Below the pieces are notes generated by a model. The model was not told the DNA's origin and did not search any database. It saw only the letters and a program-made list of their open reading frames with translations. Positions 43,218 through 53,852 of a stretch of 64,000 nt of DNA are shown here, piece after piece (positions within the stretch are counted from its first letter, which is position 1; each line of letters starts with the position of its first letter). The position numbers and the translations under genes were made by a program. The stretch comes from Candidatus Mycoplasma haematohominis (lineage in GTDB: Bacteria; Bacillota_I; Bacilli_A; Mycoplasmatales; Mycoplasmoidaceae). Location: assembly GCF_902712995.1 (NCBI RefSeq), contig NZ_CACTIB010000031.1, positions 1-64,000 of the forward strand, in the 5' to 3' direction.

Positions 43218-43445
43218 ATGCCTAATATATTATCTAGTAAGAAGTCTCTGAAGAAAGAAAGAGCAAGACGTCTTGTCAGAATAGCTGAAAAGAAGAAGCT
43301 TAAACGAATAGTCAGAGAGGGTGATATAAGTAAAATATATAAGATTTTAGATAGTCAAGTGAGCAGAGGGATAATTAAAAAGAATAAATGCAATAGATTA
43401 AAGTCTAGGTTTGCGATTAATTTACAACAACAAAAAGAAGCTTAA
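43218..43445 (+). CDS. rpsT: Ribosomal protein S20
   Basis: 75 aa, ATG start. Very basic helical protein that binds 16S rRNA early in assembly. MPNILSSKKSLKKERARR matches the family start, with GIIKKNKCNRLKSRFA at the end. Its stop overlaps the rpsU ATG by one base. Confidence 0.9.
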   Translation: MPNILSSKKSLKKERARRLVRIAEKKKLKRIVREGDISKIYKILDSQVSRGIIKKNKCNRLKSRFAINLQQQKEA

Positions 43446-43612
43446 TGAGAATTAAAGTCAACGATAATGATGTTGATGCAGCTCTTAAGGAGTGCAGAAA
43501 ACACTTTAGTGAAATAAAGAGAAAGACAATTAGAGGTAGTTATTATTTGAGACCTGGTTTGAGATTGAGAGAGAAGAGAAAAGCTGCTGCTATGAAGAGA
43601 AGGTTTTATTAA
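43445..43612 (+). CDS. rpsU: Ribosomal protein S21
   Basis: 55 aa, ATG overlapping the rpsT stop. IKVNDNDVDAALKECRKHFS and YYLRPGLRLREKRKAAAMKRR are family-typical. Its 3' end overlaps the stop of the convergent family B gene by 4 bases. Confidence 0.93.
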   Translation: MRIKVNDNDVDAALKECRKHFSEIKRKTIRGSYYLRPGLRLREKRKAAAMKRRFY

Positions 43613-44568
43613 TTTGTAGTTTTTTCTTGTAATTTGTTTTTCAAACCTTCAAGAGATTTTTCCAAATTATCTACTGCATTAGAGCTGTCATTTATTTTCT
43701 TTTTCAGTTGGTTTTTCTTTTGCTTAACTTGATTTATCAATGATTCTACGTTTGTTTTTAAGTTTTTAGAGTAATCTTTACCCAACAACAAGACTTTCAT
43801 AAGCTCCTCAGGATTGTTTTCATAGTCTGATTGATTATTTTTAATTTCTTCTGAATTTGTCTTAGTGTTCTGAAGAAAGCTGGAAATATCGTTTTGATTC
43901 AAAGATTTAAGAATATTTACTGCAGTATCAATTTGCTCTTGATTTATTTGAGACATAGTTTCAGTTAGTTTTGAAGCCATTTCTGCAACAGAAGATGACA
44001 TTTGATTAAAGTTGCTATCTTTAATTATTGTTTCTATTTTTTGAATACTTATTAATCCGGAAGTATCATCTGATTTATATGTTTGTTTGAGTGTATCCAT
44101 GAGTATTGTTTGTATGTGTGGAATTATCTCTAGGATAATGTTTCCTATTTCAAATATGTAGTAGTTTATTTCTTCAAGTAGTTTTGTATTTTTTGAGGAA
44201 TTGTTTATAGCTGTCTTAATTTCTGAACTGGAAGCTGCTCTTCATTTTTGAAGCTTGTCTATAACTGGATTGCTAGTTGAAAATGCTTCTACTGGTATTT
44301 TGTCTTTTCAATCTTTGTATGCTTCGAATATCTTTTTTCCGCCATCTATTATCTCTGCGTTTAAGAAGTTAGGTATTGTATTTGTAAATACATTTTTTAT
44401 TGGTTCTAGAATTTCTTTAGTTTTTTGGTTTTCTCCTTGATTTTTATTCTGTCATGTAGCAACTGCTGCAGATATAGATGAAACTCCTAGTAAGCCTATT
44501 GATAATCCAGCTTTTAGAGTTGGACTTAGAGTATTTAAGGTTATAGGGGATAGTAATATTTGCGACAT
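43609..44568 (-). CDS. Family B paralog 1
   Basis: 319 aa, ATG start. N-terminal MSQILLSPITLNTLSP and a helix (LKAGLSIGLLGVSSISAAVAT), then a conserved middle LLEEINYYIFEIGNIILEII. A region with LLLGKDYSKNL is followed by a C-terminal coiled coil of Lys/Leu/Asn heptads (KKNQLKKKINDSSNAVDNLEK). No Cys, unlike families A and D. No homopolymer tract. Function unknown; the helix and coiled coil suggest an anchored, extended protein. Confidence 0.82.
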
Positions 44569-44824
44569 AAGCCATTTGTTGTGAATGGATTTTTCTTATT
44601 TCTTTTAACAAGTAAGTATTAAAAAAATATAACTATTTATGAATTTGAGGGCATGTTTGTTCATTTAATCGTTAAATAATTTTCATTATTAGTTATTTGT
44701 AACATATTGTGGCTAATAGTTTTTTCATTTATTTTTGATTTTTTTGTCTCATATAGTGAATTTTTGGTTGAAAGTTGTTTTATTTACTGGATGTGATGAA
44801 GTTTTAGAAAGGGTTTAGTGTCGA
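44569..44824 (-). promoter_or_regulatory. Intergenic region between family B paralogs 1 and 2
   Basis: 256 AT-rich bases with no gene. Each of the first three family B genes has such a gap upstream of it, suggesting separate promoters. No specific element identified. Confidence 0.3.
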
Positions 44825-45754
44825 TTAATTGTTAGCTGACATTTGGGTTTTTAAGTTTTCTAGGTGTTGTTCTAGACTTGTTATCAAGCTCATATCCACA
44901 ATCTTTTTTAATGCTTCGGTTTTTGTACTTACAGATTGTTTAAGGGAAGTTATCATTTGTTTAAGTGCTTGTATTTTTCCTTCTCCAATGAAAACATCTG
45001 TCAATAATTTATCTAGATTATTTTTGTACTTATTTTCCTCTTTTTTAACCTTCTCCGCATTTTTCTTTATTTCTTCTAAAAGATCGTTAATTTTGCTTTT
45101 CTTTTCAGATCTAAAAACTTGTAGAATTGCATTTGATTGCTTTGAGTTTATTCCAGATAATGTTTCGGCAAATTGAGCAGAAACTTCTTCTAATGATTTA
45201 TAAAACGGGTCAAATTTGTCACTGCTAAATATTGATTCTATTTTTCCGAAACTTAAAGCTTCAACTTCGTTATTTGCTCCAGCGTTAGCTTCTTGTATGG
45301 TGTCCGTGATTATAGTTGGTATGGCTTCAGCAAATTGCCTCACTATTTCACTGAATCTAAAAATGTAATAGTTAATTTCTTCGGCTACTTTAAAAAAACC
45401 TTGAATTTTTGAAATACTTTCTTTGCTTACCCCCCCCCTAATAGTTTCTCCTCATGCGCCCATTGTTTTTAATAATGTATTATCAGTGGTAATAACATCA
45501 TTTAACTCTTGATTTCATGTTTTATAGGCATTAAATATTAATTCTCCTCCACCTCCTAATTCTTCTTTGAAAAAAGAAGGGATTGTTTTATTAAATACTT
45601 GCTTGACTTCATCATCTATAGAAACATGTTGATTTTGTCAAGTGGATATTCCTGCTGTTACGGATGAGACTCCTAATAAACCTATTGATAGACCTCCTTT
45701 TAGAGGAAGACTAAGAGTAGAGGATGTAAAGGGGACAGTTAGTAGATAAGACAT
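44825..45754 (-). CDS. Family B paralog 2, G9 tract, in frame (ON)
   Basis: 309 aa, ATG start. Helix LKGGLSIGLLGVSSVTAGIST, WGETIRGGVSKESISK at about 105-120, then EEINYYIFRFSEIVRQ, LLTDVFIGEGKIQALKQMI and a C-terminal coiled coil. The codons ATT AGG GGG GGG GTA contain G9 at 45430-45438; nine bases keep the frame open to TAA, so this copy reads as ON. The tract is mid-protein, after the anchor, unlike in family A. Confidence 0.85.
45430..45438 (-). repeat. G9 phase-variation tract (minus strand), ON length
   Basis: Nine C on the plus strand. Encodes R-G-G-V in family B paralog 2; in frame at nine because the preceding codon ends in AGG. Confidence 0.75.
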
Positions 45755-45871
45755 TAACCCTCAATGAGGGATTAGAAAATATCTGATGAATTTAATATTG
45801 TGGGTTACTTTTTTAAATACTTAAATGTTTTTGTTGATTGTGAAATTTGATATTTGAACTTTCTAATTTAA

Positions 45872-46814
45872 TTATTCTGCACTCATGCTTTCTTCTAATC
45901 GTTTTAATTTTTCTTTAAGCGCTTGTATCATATCTTCTGTTATTTCTTTTAGTTTGCCTTTTGCTGCTTCTATAATGCTTGGTAAAGAACTGATAGTTTG
46001 TTTCAATTGTTCAAGTTTTTCCTTCCCTATAAATACGTGTTTAAGTATTTTTTCTAGTTTTCCTTTGTAATCATTTCCTTGCCCCTTTACTTTTTTTGCA
46101 TTTTCTTTTATATCGCTCAAAAATTTATTGATATTGTTTGTTTCCGCCTCTCTAAATATTTGAAAAATAGCATTTGCTTGTTTTCTGGTTAATCCTTCTA
46201 TTTCCTCTTTAAATGTATCTGCTACCCCTTGCAAAGCGGCGCCAAAATCTTTAAAACCACTGTCCTCAGCTATCTTCTTTATTTTGTTGTAGCCTAAAGT
46301 TACTGCTTCCAGTTCTTTCCCTAAAGCAGTTTCAGTTATGGTATCTATGATTACAGTCGGTAAGAATTCAATTGATTGTTTACTAATTTCTCCTAATTTA
46401 AATATGTAATAGTTGATTTCTTCAGCTATTTTTAATACAGCATCTGAAGAAGAACTGGAAGTAGTTGAACTACCTACACTCGCTACCCCCCCCCTTAATA
46501 GTTTTGCCTCATTCGCCCATTGTTTTTAGTAATGGATTTTCTGTAGAAATAATTCCATCTTGTAGAGCATCTTTTCAACTTCCATAGGAGTCAAATATAG
46601 ACTTTCCCCCATCTCACAAATTCTCTTTTAGAAATGCAGGAATTGTGTCGTTAAATACTTTTTTGACTTCATCATCTATAGAAACATTCTGGTTCTGTCA
46701 AGTAGATATTCCTGCTGTTACTGATGAGACTCCTAATAAACCTACTGATAATCCACCTTTAAGGGGAAGACTAAGAGTTGAAGATGTAAAGGGAACAGTT
46801 AATAAATATGACAC
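45872..46814 (-). CDS. Family B paralog 3, G9 tract, out of frame (OFF)
   Basis: GTG start aligned to the ATG of paralog 2 (SYLLTVPFTSSTLSLPLKGG in both). At the corresponding tract the codons are ATT AAG GGG GGG GGT, so nine G (46486-46494) is one too many and translation ends at TAG 46470-46472 after 114 residues. With eight G the frame continues IKGGVASVGSSTTSSSS, then AEEINYYIFKLGEISKQ to the TAA at 45872, giving 313 aa. No other lesion on either side. Reversible OFF state is the favoured reading; base-count error cannot be excluded. Confidence 0.78.
46486..46494 (-). repeat. G9 phase-variation tract (minus strand), OFF length
   Basis: Nine C on the plus strand. Eight would restore family B paralog 3. 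Confidence 0.75.
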
Positions 46815-46928
46815 TATTGAAAACTAAAAAGTTTTCTAGCTTTTACATTTAATAATCGTGATTATTTAATTAGATTTGTAAACACTTAGTTAATTATTGA
46901 TAGTAGGATCTGTTGTTTTTATTTAGAG

Positions 46929-47894
46929 TTATTCTTGCGCTTCTTCAAATTCTGGTAGCGAACCTTTCAATCCTTCTAAAAGTTTTTTGAATTGTTCTAT
47001 TTCAACGGAAATTCCTGCTTCTTTAAGAGCCTCTTTAACTTGCGCTTCCATCTCTTCAAGTTGTTTTTTAAGTTTTTCAACTTCCCCTTTCATTTTTTTT
47101 CAACCTTCACCTAAGAATATATCTTTCAATAACTTTTGAGTTTCGTTTTCTAAATAATTTTTAGATTTAACTGATTTTGAATTTGTTTCTAAAAGACTTA
47201 ATGCCGATTTTATTCTTGTTTCGTCTTTCTGAGATAGATGTTTAAAGGTGTTGATTATTGCTTTTCCGTCTCTGTAAGTGAGATTATTAAGAACTTTTCC
47301 GTGCACTTGCAAAACTTCTTTTGCTGCTTCTAAGAAATTGATCATTTTGGAGTTTGTTACTAATTTTTGGATTTTTTGATAACCGAATAGAACTTTTTTG
47401 TTTCCTTCTGCAGGGGTTTCTCCTCTAATCCCTTCGATAATTGAGTCTCTTGCTATTAGAGGAATATTCCTTATAACTGCCTTTATTACTCCTCCTAATT
47501 GGAATAAGTAGTAGTTTATTTCTTCTACCATTCCATTTTTAAATGTTGTTTCAATAGCCCCTCCTCATGATTTAGTTCCAGTTCCTCATTTTTTTAATTG
47601 GTTGGTAATTCTTTCTAAACTCTCTTTGCTGATGTTTTCTTTTATTTCTTCGCCAAATCAACTTTTGTATTTTTCATAAATACTACTTACTCCTTCTGTG
47701 AAGGCTTGAGAAAGAGTGGTATTGAAAAAGTTTTTTACAGGTTCATTTATCTTTTGTATTTCATTAATTTTTTCTTGAGTTGGAGCATTGAAAGAAAAAA
47801 TTGTTGCAGTAGCGGAAACTAATAATAAGCTTGCTGAAAAACCTATTTTGGCTCCTTGGCCTAGGATAGGACTTGATAGTAGTAAATATTGCAC
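46929..47894 (-). CDS. Family B paralog 4
   Basis: 321 aa, GTG start. Helix GFSASLLLVSATATIFSFN, then MVEEINYYLFQLGGVIKAVIR, LFGYQKIQKLV, LLKDIFLGEGW and a strongly acidic/basic coiled coil (MKGEVEKLKKQLEEMEAQVK). No homopolymer. Forms a subgroup with paralog 5. Frame continuous only with TGA as Trp (WFGEE, KWGTGTKSWGG, EGWKKM). Confidence 0.82.
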
Positions 47895-47928
47895 AGGTAT
47901 TTATACATATTTCCTTAAATGCCTGTGT

Positions 47929-48882
47929 TTATGCGGCCTCTTCTTTAATTTCTGCTTCTGGAAGTTTGCTAATTAGTTGATTTATTATTTCTGTGAATTC
48001 CTCTATTTTGCCTACTCCTAACTCTTCTATTTTTTCAAGCACTTCCTTTAATGCTTCAATACCCTTTTTGGTTTCTTCGACTTTTTGTTTGATTATTTTC
48101 CAATCGCCAACAAACAAATCTTTTAGAAGTTCTTCTTTAGGGTTGCTATAGCTTGAATAGTTTTTTCCCTCTGCTGTTTTAGCTCTATCTGCTATAGATT
48201 TAAGAGCATATTTAGCTTTACTCTCTTCTTGAGAGATATGTTTAAGAATATTTAATACGTCTGTTCCGTCTTTAGCTGTCAGTTGATCAACTATTGATTC
48301 ATGTTTCTTAATTACTTTTTTAATTTCTTCAGTAAATTTTTTAAATTCGTTAGCGCCTACTAAGTTTTTTATTTGTCGATAACCAAATAGAAGTCTTCTT
48401 CTTTTTAAACCTACTTCTTCAAAAATTGAGTCTCTAAAAGCGTAAGGAATAGTTTTTAAGACAGCTTTCGTGAAACCTCCTAATTTAAATAAGTAGTAGT
48501 TGATATCTTGAATTGTTTCATCGTTCAATGAACTTCCTAAAGTTTTAGCTCCTGCTATTCATGATTTGTAAGCGCCATTAAATCTATCTATATTTTCTGA
48601 ATCGAAATTATCTTTTATGTTTTCTTTCTTTGCTTTGCCTGTTCATTCTTCATATTTTTTGTATATATTTCCCCCTCCAGTTGTAAATAAACCAGAAAAA
48701 ATATCATTTAAGAAATCTTCTGAAGGCTTTTTAATAGCTTCTAGATCAGATAAGGTTTTTGCATTGTAGGAAATAAAAGAGAAGGCAGTTGAAGTAGTTG
48801 CTAAAGCAAGCAACCCTAAAGAAAAACCAATCTTTGTTCCTACTCCCAGTGTAGGAACAGTAAATATAAAGTAGTTCATCAT
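47929..48882 (-). CDS. Family B paralog 5
   Basis: 317 aa, ATG start (two adjacent ATG). Helix IGFSLGLLALATTSTAFSF, DINYYLFKLGGFTKAVLK, LFGYRQIKNLVG, LLKDLFVGDWKIIKQKVE, and a Glu/Lys/Ile coiled coil ending EAEIKEEAA. First gene of the family B run in the direction of transcription; stop to next start 34 bases, so co-transcription with paralog 4 is likely. Confidence 0.82.
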
Positions 48883-48914
48883 TACCCCTTCTGCCGCCCT
48901 TAGAACAAGGGAAG

Positions 48915-49604
48915 TTACTCAGCTTTTTTAGCTTCCTGGTATTTTGTTATTTCTTCTTGAAGCTTTTTTTGTCCTATAGCTAACACTTTATTAAGAGCAC
49001 TTACTGTATGAAAAATAGCGTGAGCATTCCTTAAACCATTTGCATCCTTTATTCAATCTCTTCCATTTCTTTTAAGTAGAGATAGATTGTGTATTAAGGT
49101 TGGAATTACTTTATCCATTCCGTTTCCGGATAAAGATGCTTCGCTGTTGTTTGAAGAGCTAGGTTCAGTAGCTTCTACTTCTTTTTGAACTGATTCATCG
49201 TCTTGTGGTTGTGTTTTTTGAGATTCTGCGTTTGCTGTTTCAACAACTTCAGTTTCTTCTTCATCTGCTTGTGATTCATCAGATTGAGCTTCTACTTCTC
49301 CATTATTTTCTTCCTCTTCGCTTTCATTTGCTTTAATTTCTCCCGTGTCAGAACTTTCTTCATTGTTTTCTGAACTCTCAGCACTTGCTGCTTCTTCTTG
49401 AGATTCAGCAGCAGTTGGAGCAGCTCCTCCTGTTTCTCCTCCCATTATTTCATCTATGTAAAGATGTATTAAGTAAATAGTTATTGATATTGGTACAGCC
49501 GCGAACAAAATTCCACTTGTTGATAATTTCTTAGCTGGAGTTGCTATAGCCGGCTTATCTGACAAAGATATTGCGTTTGTCAAGCTTTTTAGGTTTATGA
49601 ACAT
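48915..49604 (-). CDS. Family C paralog 1: anchored acidic low-complexity protein
   Basis: 229 aa, ATG start. A helix at about 30-48 (GILFAAVPISITIYLIHLYI), then about 110 residues almost wholly Glu, Ser, Ala, Asn, Gln and Asp, expected to be disordered, and a more ordered C-terminus (VIPTLIHNLSLLKRNGRDWIK, FHTVSALNKVLAIGQKKLQ). Looks like a stalk lifting a small C-terminal domain off the membrane. TGA-Trp extends the frame 45 residues. Confidence 0.78.
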
Positions 49605-49606
49605 AC

Positions 49607-50278
49607 TTATTCTTCTTGAACTTTTGCTGTTTCTTTGGTTTTTACTTTTCCTAGGAGCTCATTTATAGTATTTATGTTCCTAAATAAAGGTTCTAAAACT
49701 GCAAGAGTCTTTAATCCCTTTTCGTTCCAATTGCTAGAACTTTTTGTCATTTCCATTACTGTATTGACAAAGGCTTCTTCTCAAGTTACACCTCCTTCTA
49801 TTCCGCTTTCAATGCCATCTTCTGATCCTTTTGGCGTGCCAGATGCTTCGTTATTTTCTTTACCCCCCTCTTCTGTTTTTTCATTATCTTCCCCTTCTTT
49901 ATCTTTGTCTTCTGGCTCTGTTTCCGTAGGTTCTTCTACTTCCTTTTCTTCTTCGCTTTGACTTTCTTCGGGCTGTTTAGTTCCGGATTCTTCACTTGTT
50001 TCCTCGACAGCAACGCCCTCTCCCCCTGCACTTCCTCCCTCTTGATTTCCTTCTGCGGAACTTGCTTCAGAAGGAGCATCACTAGTCTCTTCTTCTGCAG
50101 GCGGAGGAACAGGTTTTATTTCTTCCTCTTCTACTTCTGGCTTTACTGAAGGCGAAATCAGTGAATTAAGCAGTACTGTTTTGTATTTGTTGATTAAGTA
50201 GATTGTTATGGATATTGGTATTGAAGCTGCTGCTGTGCCTGTATAGATTAAGGACTTTCTAAACCCTATTCTTGACAT
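49607..50278 (-). CDS. Family C paralog 2
   Basis: 223 aa, ATG start. Helix at about 10-30 (IYTGTAAASIPISITIYLIN), a Pro/Glu stretch (EEEEIKPVPPPAEEE), an acidic Gly/Ser/Glu segment including KTEEGGKENNEASG with a G6 run, and a C-terminal domain (WEEAFVNTVMEMTKSSSNW). Two bases separate its stop from the next start, so it is coupled to paralog 1. Confidence 0.78.
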
Positions 50279-50327
50279 ATCCGCATAATTTTACAAATTC
50301 AGTAAAATCCCTCTATTTATGCGGTAT

Positions 50328-51014
50328 TTATCTATTTAGAATCAGGTTTTTCTCTTCTAGGTTATTTAAAGCTGAACCGAGTTTTGCAGTATTGAAGATT
50401 AAGTTATTTGCATTAATAAAAGCTTTAGGATTTTCGTTTCATTTATCAATACTGATTTGCGTTTGATTTATTAATCTTGCTAGCAATTCAGCTAGTTCTT
50501 CATCTGTCATAGTTCCACTAGGATTGCCTCCTTGAGAATTATTAGTTCCTGTTTGATCAGGATTTCCTTGCTCATCTGCTCCATTTTTAGCTCCTTCTTG
50601 TTCTGGTTCAATAGTTTTTGCTTCTTCAGATGAATCTTGTCCTCCATCTTTTTGGTCGGATTGGTCTTTTGATTCTTGTTGTTTTTGTTCTCCTCTTTCT
50701 TGATCAGATTTATCAACAGTATCTTTTCCTGCTTCTGGATCTTGTTTTCCTCCAGATTCTCCTTCCCCTTCTCTTTTTTCTTCATTACCTCATCCAGCGG
50801 AACTGCCACCGACTGTTGCTTCCCCAGTTCCTTCCCCCTGACCATCACTTATAAAGACTTTGTCTTCCTCTTCTATTTCTGGAATAGGTTTAATTTCTAT
50901 ATTTTCTTTAAAGGGTTGAGGAGTTTTAGGGGCATTAGTTAGATACAAAGTTGTTATAAAGGGACTGCTTATTCCAACTATTACTAATAACAATTTACTT
51001 ATTCTTGAAAGCAT
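50328..51014 (-). CDS. Family C paralog 3
   Basis: 228 aa, ATG start. Helix ISKLLLVIVGISSPFITTLY, LTNAPK, the motif EEEDKVFISDG shared by most of the family, a Gly/Gln/Lys/Asp low-complexity region, and a C-terminus TDEELAELLARLINQ followed by a short helical domain ending NNLEEKNLILNR. Confidence 0.78.
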
Positions 51015-51023
51015 TATTGATAA

Positions 51024-51746
51024 CTAATCAGAAGCTGGTTTGGCTGATTTTTTATCTAATAAATTAAGAGCATTATTTAGCATTTCAACTTCGTTCATCA
51101 TTTCGAAGTTGTTTTCAAAACTTTTCAGATTGCTTGTTCATTCTGGAATATGAGCGTTCATTTTTTTAATAAGAGAGGCAATTAGTTTCTCTAATTCTTC
51201 TTCATTCATTTCTGAGTTATTTCCAGATCTGGAATCTCCCATAGATTGAGGTTGATTACTATCACCGCTGCTTTGTTCTTGATTGTTTTCCTGCCCTTGT
51301 GCATTTGAAGCTTGATCTTGTTTTGCATCATCTTGACCTTTCTGTGTTTCTTCATCTTTTCCGCCTCCATTTTCATCTTGTTGTTTTTCTTTTTTCTCTC
51401 CGTCTTCTGTAGATTTACCTTTATCTTGTCCGCTTGAGCTGTCTGCATTTCCTTTATCTCCAGCTTGATTAGTACTTTCTTGATTTTCTCCAGCCGGAGG
51501 AGTGCCATCTTTACTTTCTGTTCCTCCTGCTCCACCAGGTGAGCCACTTCCGTCAACTGCTTCTCCAGACTCTCCAGTTCCATTACTTAGAGGTATGTGA
51601 TCTTCTTCAGGTACTTGTATTAGAGGCAGTAATGAAATCTTTTCTTCTCTTTCTTTTTGTTTAGGTGTATTCGTTAAATATATTGTGGTTATTATGGGAG
51701 CAACGCTTAGTATTCCCATCAGGAATTTACTGATGTGTCCGAACAT
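51024..51746 (-). CDS. Family C paralog 4
   Basis: 240 aa, ATG start, the longest member. Helix FLMGILSVAPIITTIYLTN, VPEEDHIPLSNGTGE in place of EEEDKVFISDGTG, and a linker dominated by Gln, Asp, Lys, Gly and Ser. C-terminus NEEELEKLIASLIKKM, WTSNLKSFENNFEMMNEV, similar to paralog 5. Confidence 0.78.
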
Positions 51747-51886
51747 GTGTAGAAAAAGAAAAGAGTTGCCATTTTGTTAATGGTGATCGGACTAATTATT
51801 GAAAAGTGTTCCATACTAATAAATTTCTTTAAGAAAATAAAAAAACGGAAGTTACTGAAGTAGGTGGTTTTGTAGAGAGAATATTT

Positions 51887-52591
51887 TTATGCAACTTGTG
51901 TTTTTGATTGAGATTCAAATGAGTCTAGAGCGTTTTGTAATTTAGATATATCGTTGATCATTTCAAATGAATTGTGAAAACTTCTTGGATTGTTTATTCA
52001 ATTTATAGATTTTTCGGCTACTTTTTCAATCAGAGCTTTTAGTAGTTCTTCTGGATCTATATCAGAATTACTTTTAGATTGAGAACCGGAGGAAGGCGCT
52101 TGTGGTTCTGAACTTGGAGGTTGACTTTCTTGTGTTTGGTTTTGTTGTTGTTCTTGATCGTCACTTTCCTTAGTGACGCTTTCTGATTGCGGTTCTTTAG
52201 TAGATTTATCTTCTGTTTTTGTTTTAGTATCAGCTTTTTCCGGTTCAGAATGAGAATTTCCTTCCCCCCCCTTATCACCATTTGTTTCAGCCTGAGGCGT
52301 TGCATCTCCTGATGTTGAAGAAGAACTGGATCCTTGCCCGACATCACTAGAACCTGCATCTCCTCCCCCACCACTTTCGCCGCTATTTATTGTTGCCCCT
52401 CCTTCCCCTGTTCCAGTTCCATCACTTATAAAAACCTTGTCTTCTTCCTCTATTTGTACTATAGATAGAAGCTTTAAGTTTTCTTCAAATGGTTGTGGAA
52501 CTTTAGGAGTGTTGGTTAGGTATATAGTTGCCATAAAAGGAGTACTAATACCTAAGATGCTTAGAAGTAACTTACTAATGTTTCTTAACAT
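51887..52591 (-). CDS. Family C paralog 5, with G8 tract
   Basis: 234 aa, ATG start. Helix ISKLLLSILGISTPFMATIY, EEEDKVFISDGTGTGEGG, Ser/Gly and Gln/Ser linker, then DPEELLKALIEKVAEKSINW and SFEMINDISKLQNALDSF. The codons for DKGGEG form G8 at 52264-52271 in the middle of the linker; the frame is open as read. A one-base change would replace the C-terminal half with a Lys/Leu-rich tail. Confidence 0.8.
52264..52271 (-). repeat. G8 tract (minus strand) in family C linker
   Basis: Eight C on the plus strand, in frame. Possible phase switch; there is only one such copy in the family, so support is weaker than for families A and B. Confidence 0.5.
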
Positions 52592-52765
52592 GTATTGATA
52601 AAAGAATTTCTATTTATAGAGATAAATGAGAATATTTAGTCAAAAAAATTCTTTTTATATTTCTAATAAGGTTTTTACAACCAAAAAATAATTTACATCT
52701 TTGTAAAGAGTTCTTCTAAATACTTGTGATGAGCAAAAAATAAATAGTAATGATAATATTAGGAA
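52592..52765. promoter_or_regulatory. Divergent intergenic region
   Basis: 174 AT-rich bases between family C paralog 5 and the plus-strand gene at 52766. Contains the two divergent promoters; no specific element assigned. Confidence 0.3.
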
Positions 52766-53056
52766 ATGTTTGGGTTAGGAGCTGGTTACTTAGTTGGCGG
52801 TACATGTATAGGAGTTGCTTGTTTAGCAGCTTTTATAGGTTTGTTCAAATATGGGATTGATAAATCTAAGGAAGACTTTAACAGGCAGCCTGAGTTTACT
52901 ATTAAAGAAGATGGAGAACTTAAAAAACAGTTTGATGAGTTAGCAGTAAGGGCGGAAGATAAATTAAAAAACGGAACTGGCAAAGGAGAACAAGTAAATG
53001 TTTCTACTCATAGTGTTACAACAAGAACTACTACAGAAGTTAGAAGTAACAAATAA
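52766..53056 (+). CDS. Small anchored protein on the opposite strand within family C
   Basis: 96 aa, ATG start. N-terminal Gly-rich helix (LGAGYLVGGTCIGVACLAAFIGLF) recalls the family D anchor, then a charged soluble tail ending in Thr/Ser/Val (VSTHSVTTRTTTEVRSNK). Stops directly at the 3' end of the convergent family C gene (53057). Confidence 0.7.
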   Translation: MFGLGAGYLVGGTCIGVACLAAFIGLFKYGIDKSKEDFNRQPEFTIKEDGELKKQFDELAVRAEDKLKNGTGKGEQVNVSTHSVTTRTTTEVRSNK

Positions 53057-53716
53057 TTAACCGGATTTTTCTGTTTTTTCTAGTGATTCTACGCATTGGC
53101 TTATTATTTCTACATTTCTAGTAACTGAAAAGGTATTTGAAACAGTTAAATTTTGGTCAGCTGCTTCGGATATTTTTTTAAATAGAGTCAATATATCTTC
53201 ACAAGGATCCCCTATATTTGTTGAACCTGTTGATGATTTTTGTGAAGATGAAGGATCTTGATTTTCATTTCCTGTTTCTTGTGGCGTAGAATCAGCATCA
53301 TTAGCTTTTTGTTCTTTAGGAGCTTCACTTTCTGCATCTGTTTTTGGCTCATCTTTTTTAGATTCTTCGTCGCCGTTTTCGCCTGATTTTTGTTCTTGAA
53401 GAGTTTGTTTTCCATTAGATTCGTTCTCCTTGCCTTTTTCCTCTGGATTCTGAGCACTAGAATCTCCTTGTTCTGAATTATCAGTTCCTTTATCCCCTCC
53501 TCCGCCATTACCGCCTACTGTTGCACTGTCTCCATCCCCAGTTCCGTCACTTATAAAAATCTTGTCTTCTTCCTCTATTTCAATCATGGACATAAGAGTT
53601 ATGTTTTCTTCAAAAGGTTTAGGAGCTTTTGGAGCGTTGGTTAAGTAGATAGTCGTTATAAAGGGGCTACTGATTCCAAGAACGATAAGCACTAATTTGC
53701 CTATTTTGTTGAACAT
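53057..53716 (-). CDS. Family C paralog 6, with a different C-terminus
   Basis: 219 aa, ATG start. The N-terminal 65 residues match paralogs 3 and 5 (LVLIVLGISSPFITTIYLTN, EEEDKIFISDGTGDG). After the acidic linker the C-terminal 50 residues are unrelated to the family: NIGDPCEDILTLFKKISEA and NVEIISQCVESLEK, with two Cys. Suggests the anchor-linker part has been joined to a new tip. Confidence 0.8.
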   Translation of the reverse strand: MFNKIGKLVLIVLGISSPFITTIYLTNAPKAPKPFEENITLMSMIEIEEEDKIFISDGTGDGDSATVGGNGGGGDKGTDNSEQGDSSAQNPEEKGKENESNGKQTLQEQKSGENGDEESKKDEPKTDAESEAPKEQKANDADSTPQETGNENQDPSSSQKSSTGSTNIGDPCEDILTLFKKISEAADQNLTVSNTFSVTRNVEIISQCVESLEKTEKSG

Positions 53717-53852
53717 GATTAAATTGTTTGTTATTGTGGTTGGCCATTGTATTTAAAGAAAGCATTTGAAATGTGTATTTGTTATTGTTGATACTTTGTA
53801 GTTTGTTAGAGATTGATATTTAGATGTTTTGTTTGTATTAATTGAACGATTG

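Noticed and set aside
49861..49870. G6 run in family C paralog 2
   Set aside because: Six bases is too short to call a slippage tract, and no neighbouring gene shows a shifted copy.
51206..53508. Long Lys/Gln-rich open frames overlapping family C linkers in a second minus-strand frame (e.g. 52374-52057, 51583-51206, 53508-53212)
   Set aside because: They arise from the GAA/CAA/AAA-rich linker codons read one base off and have no anchor or conserved motif. The in-frame reading gives conserved N- and C-termini.
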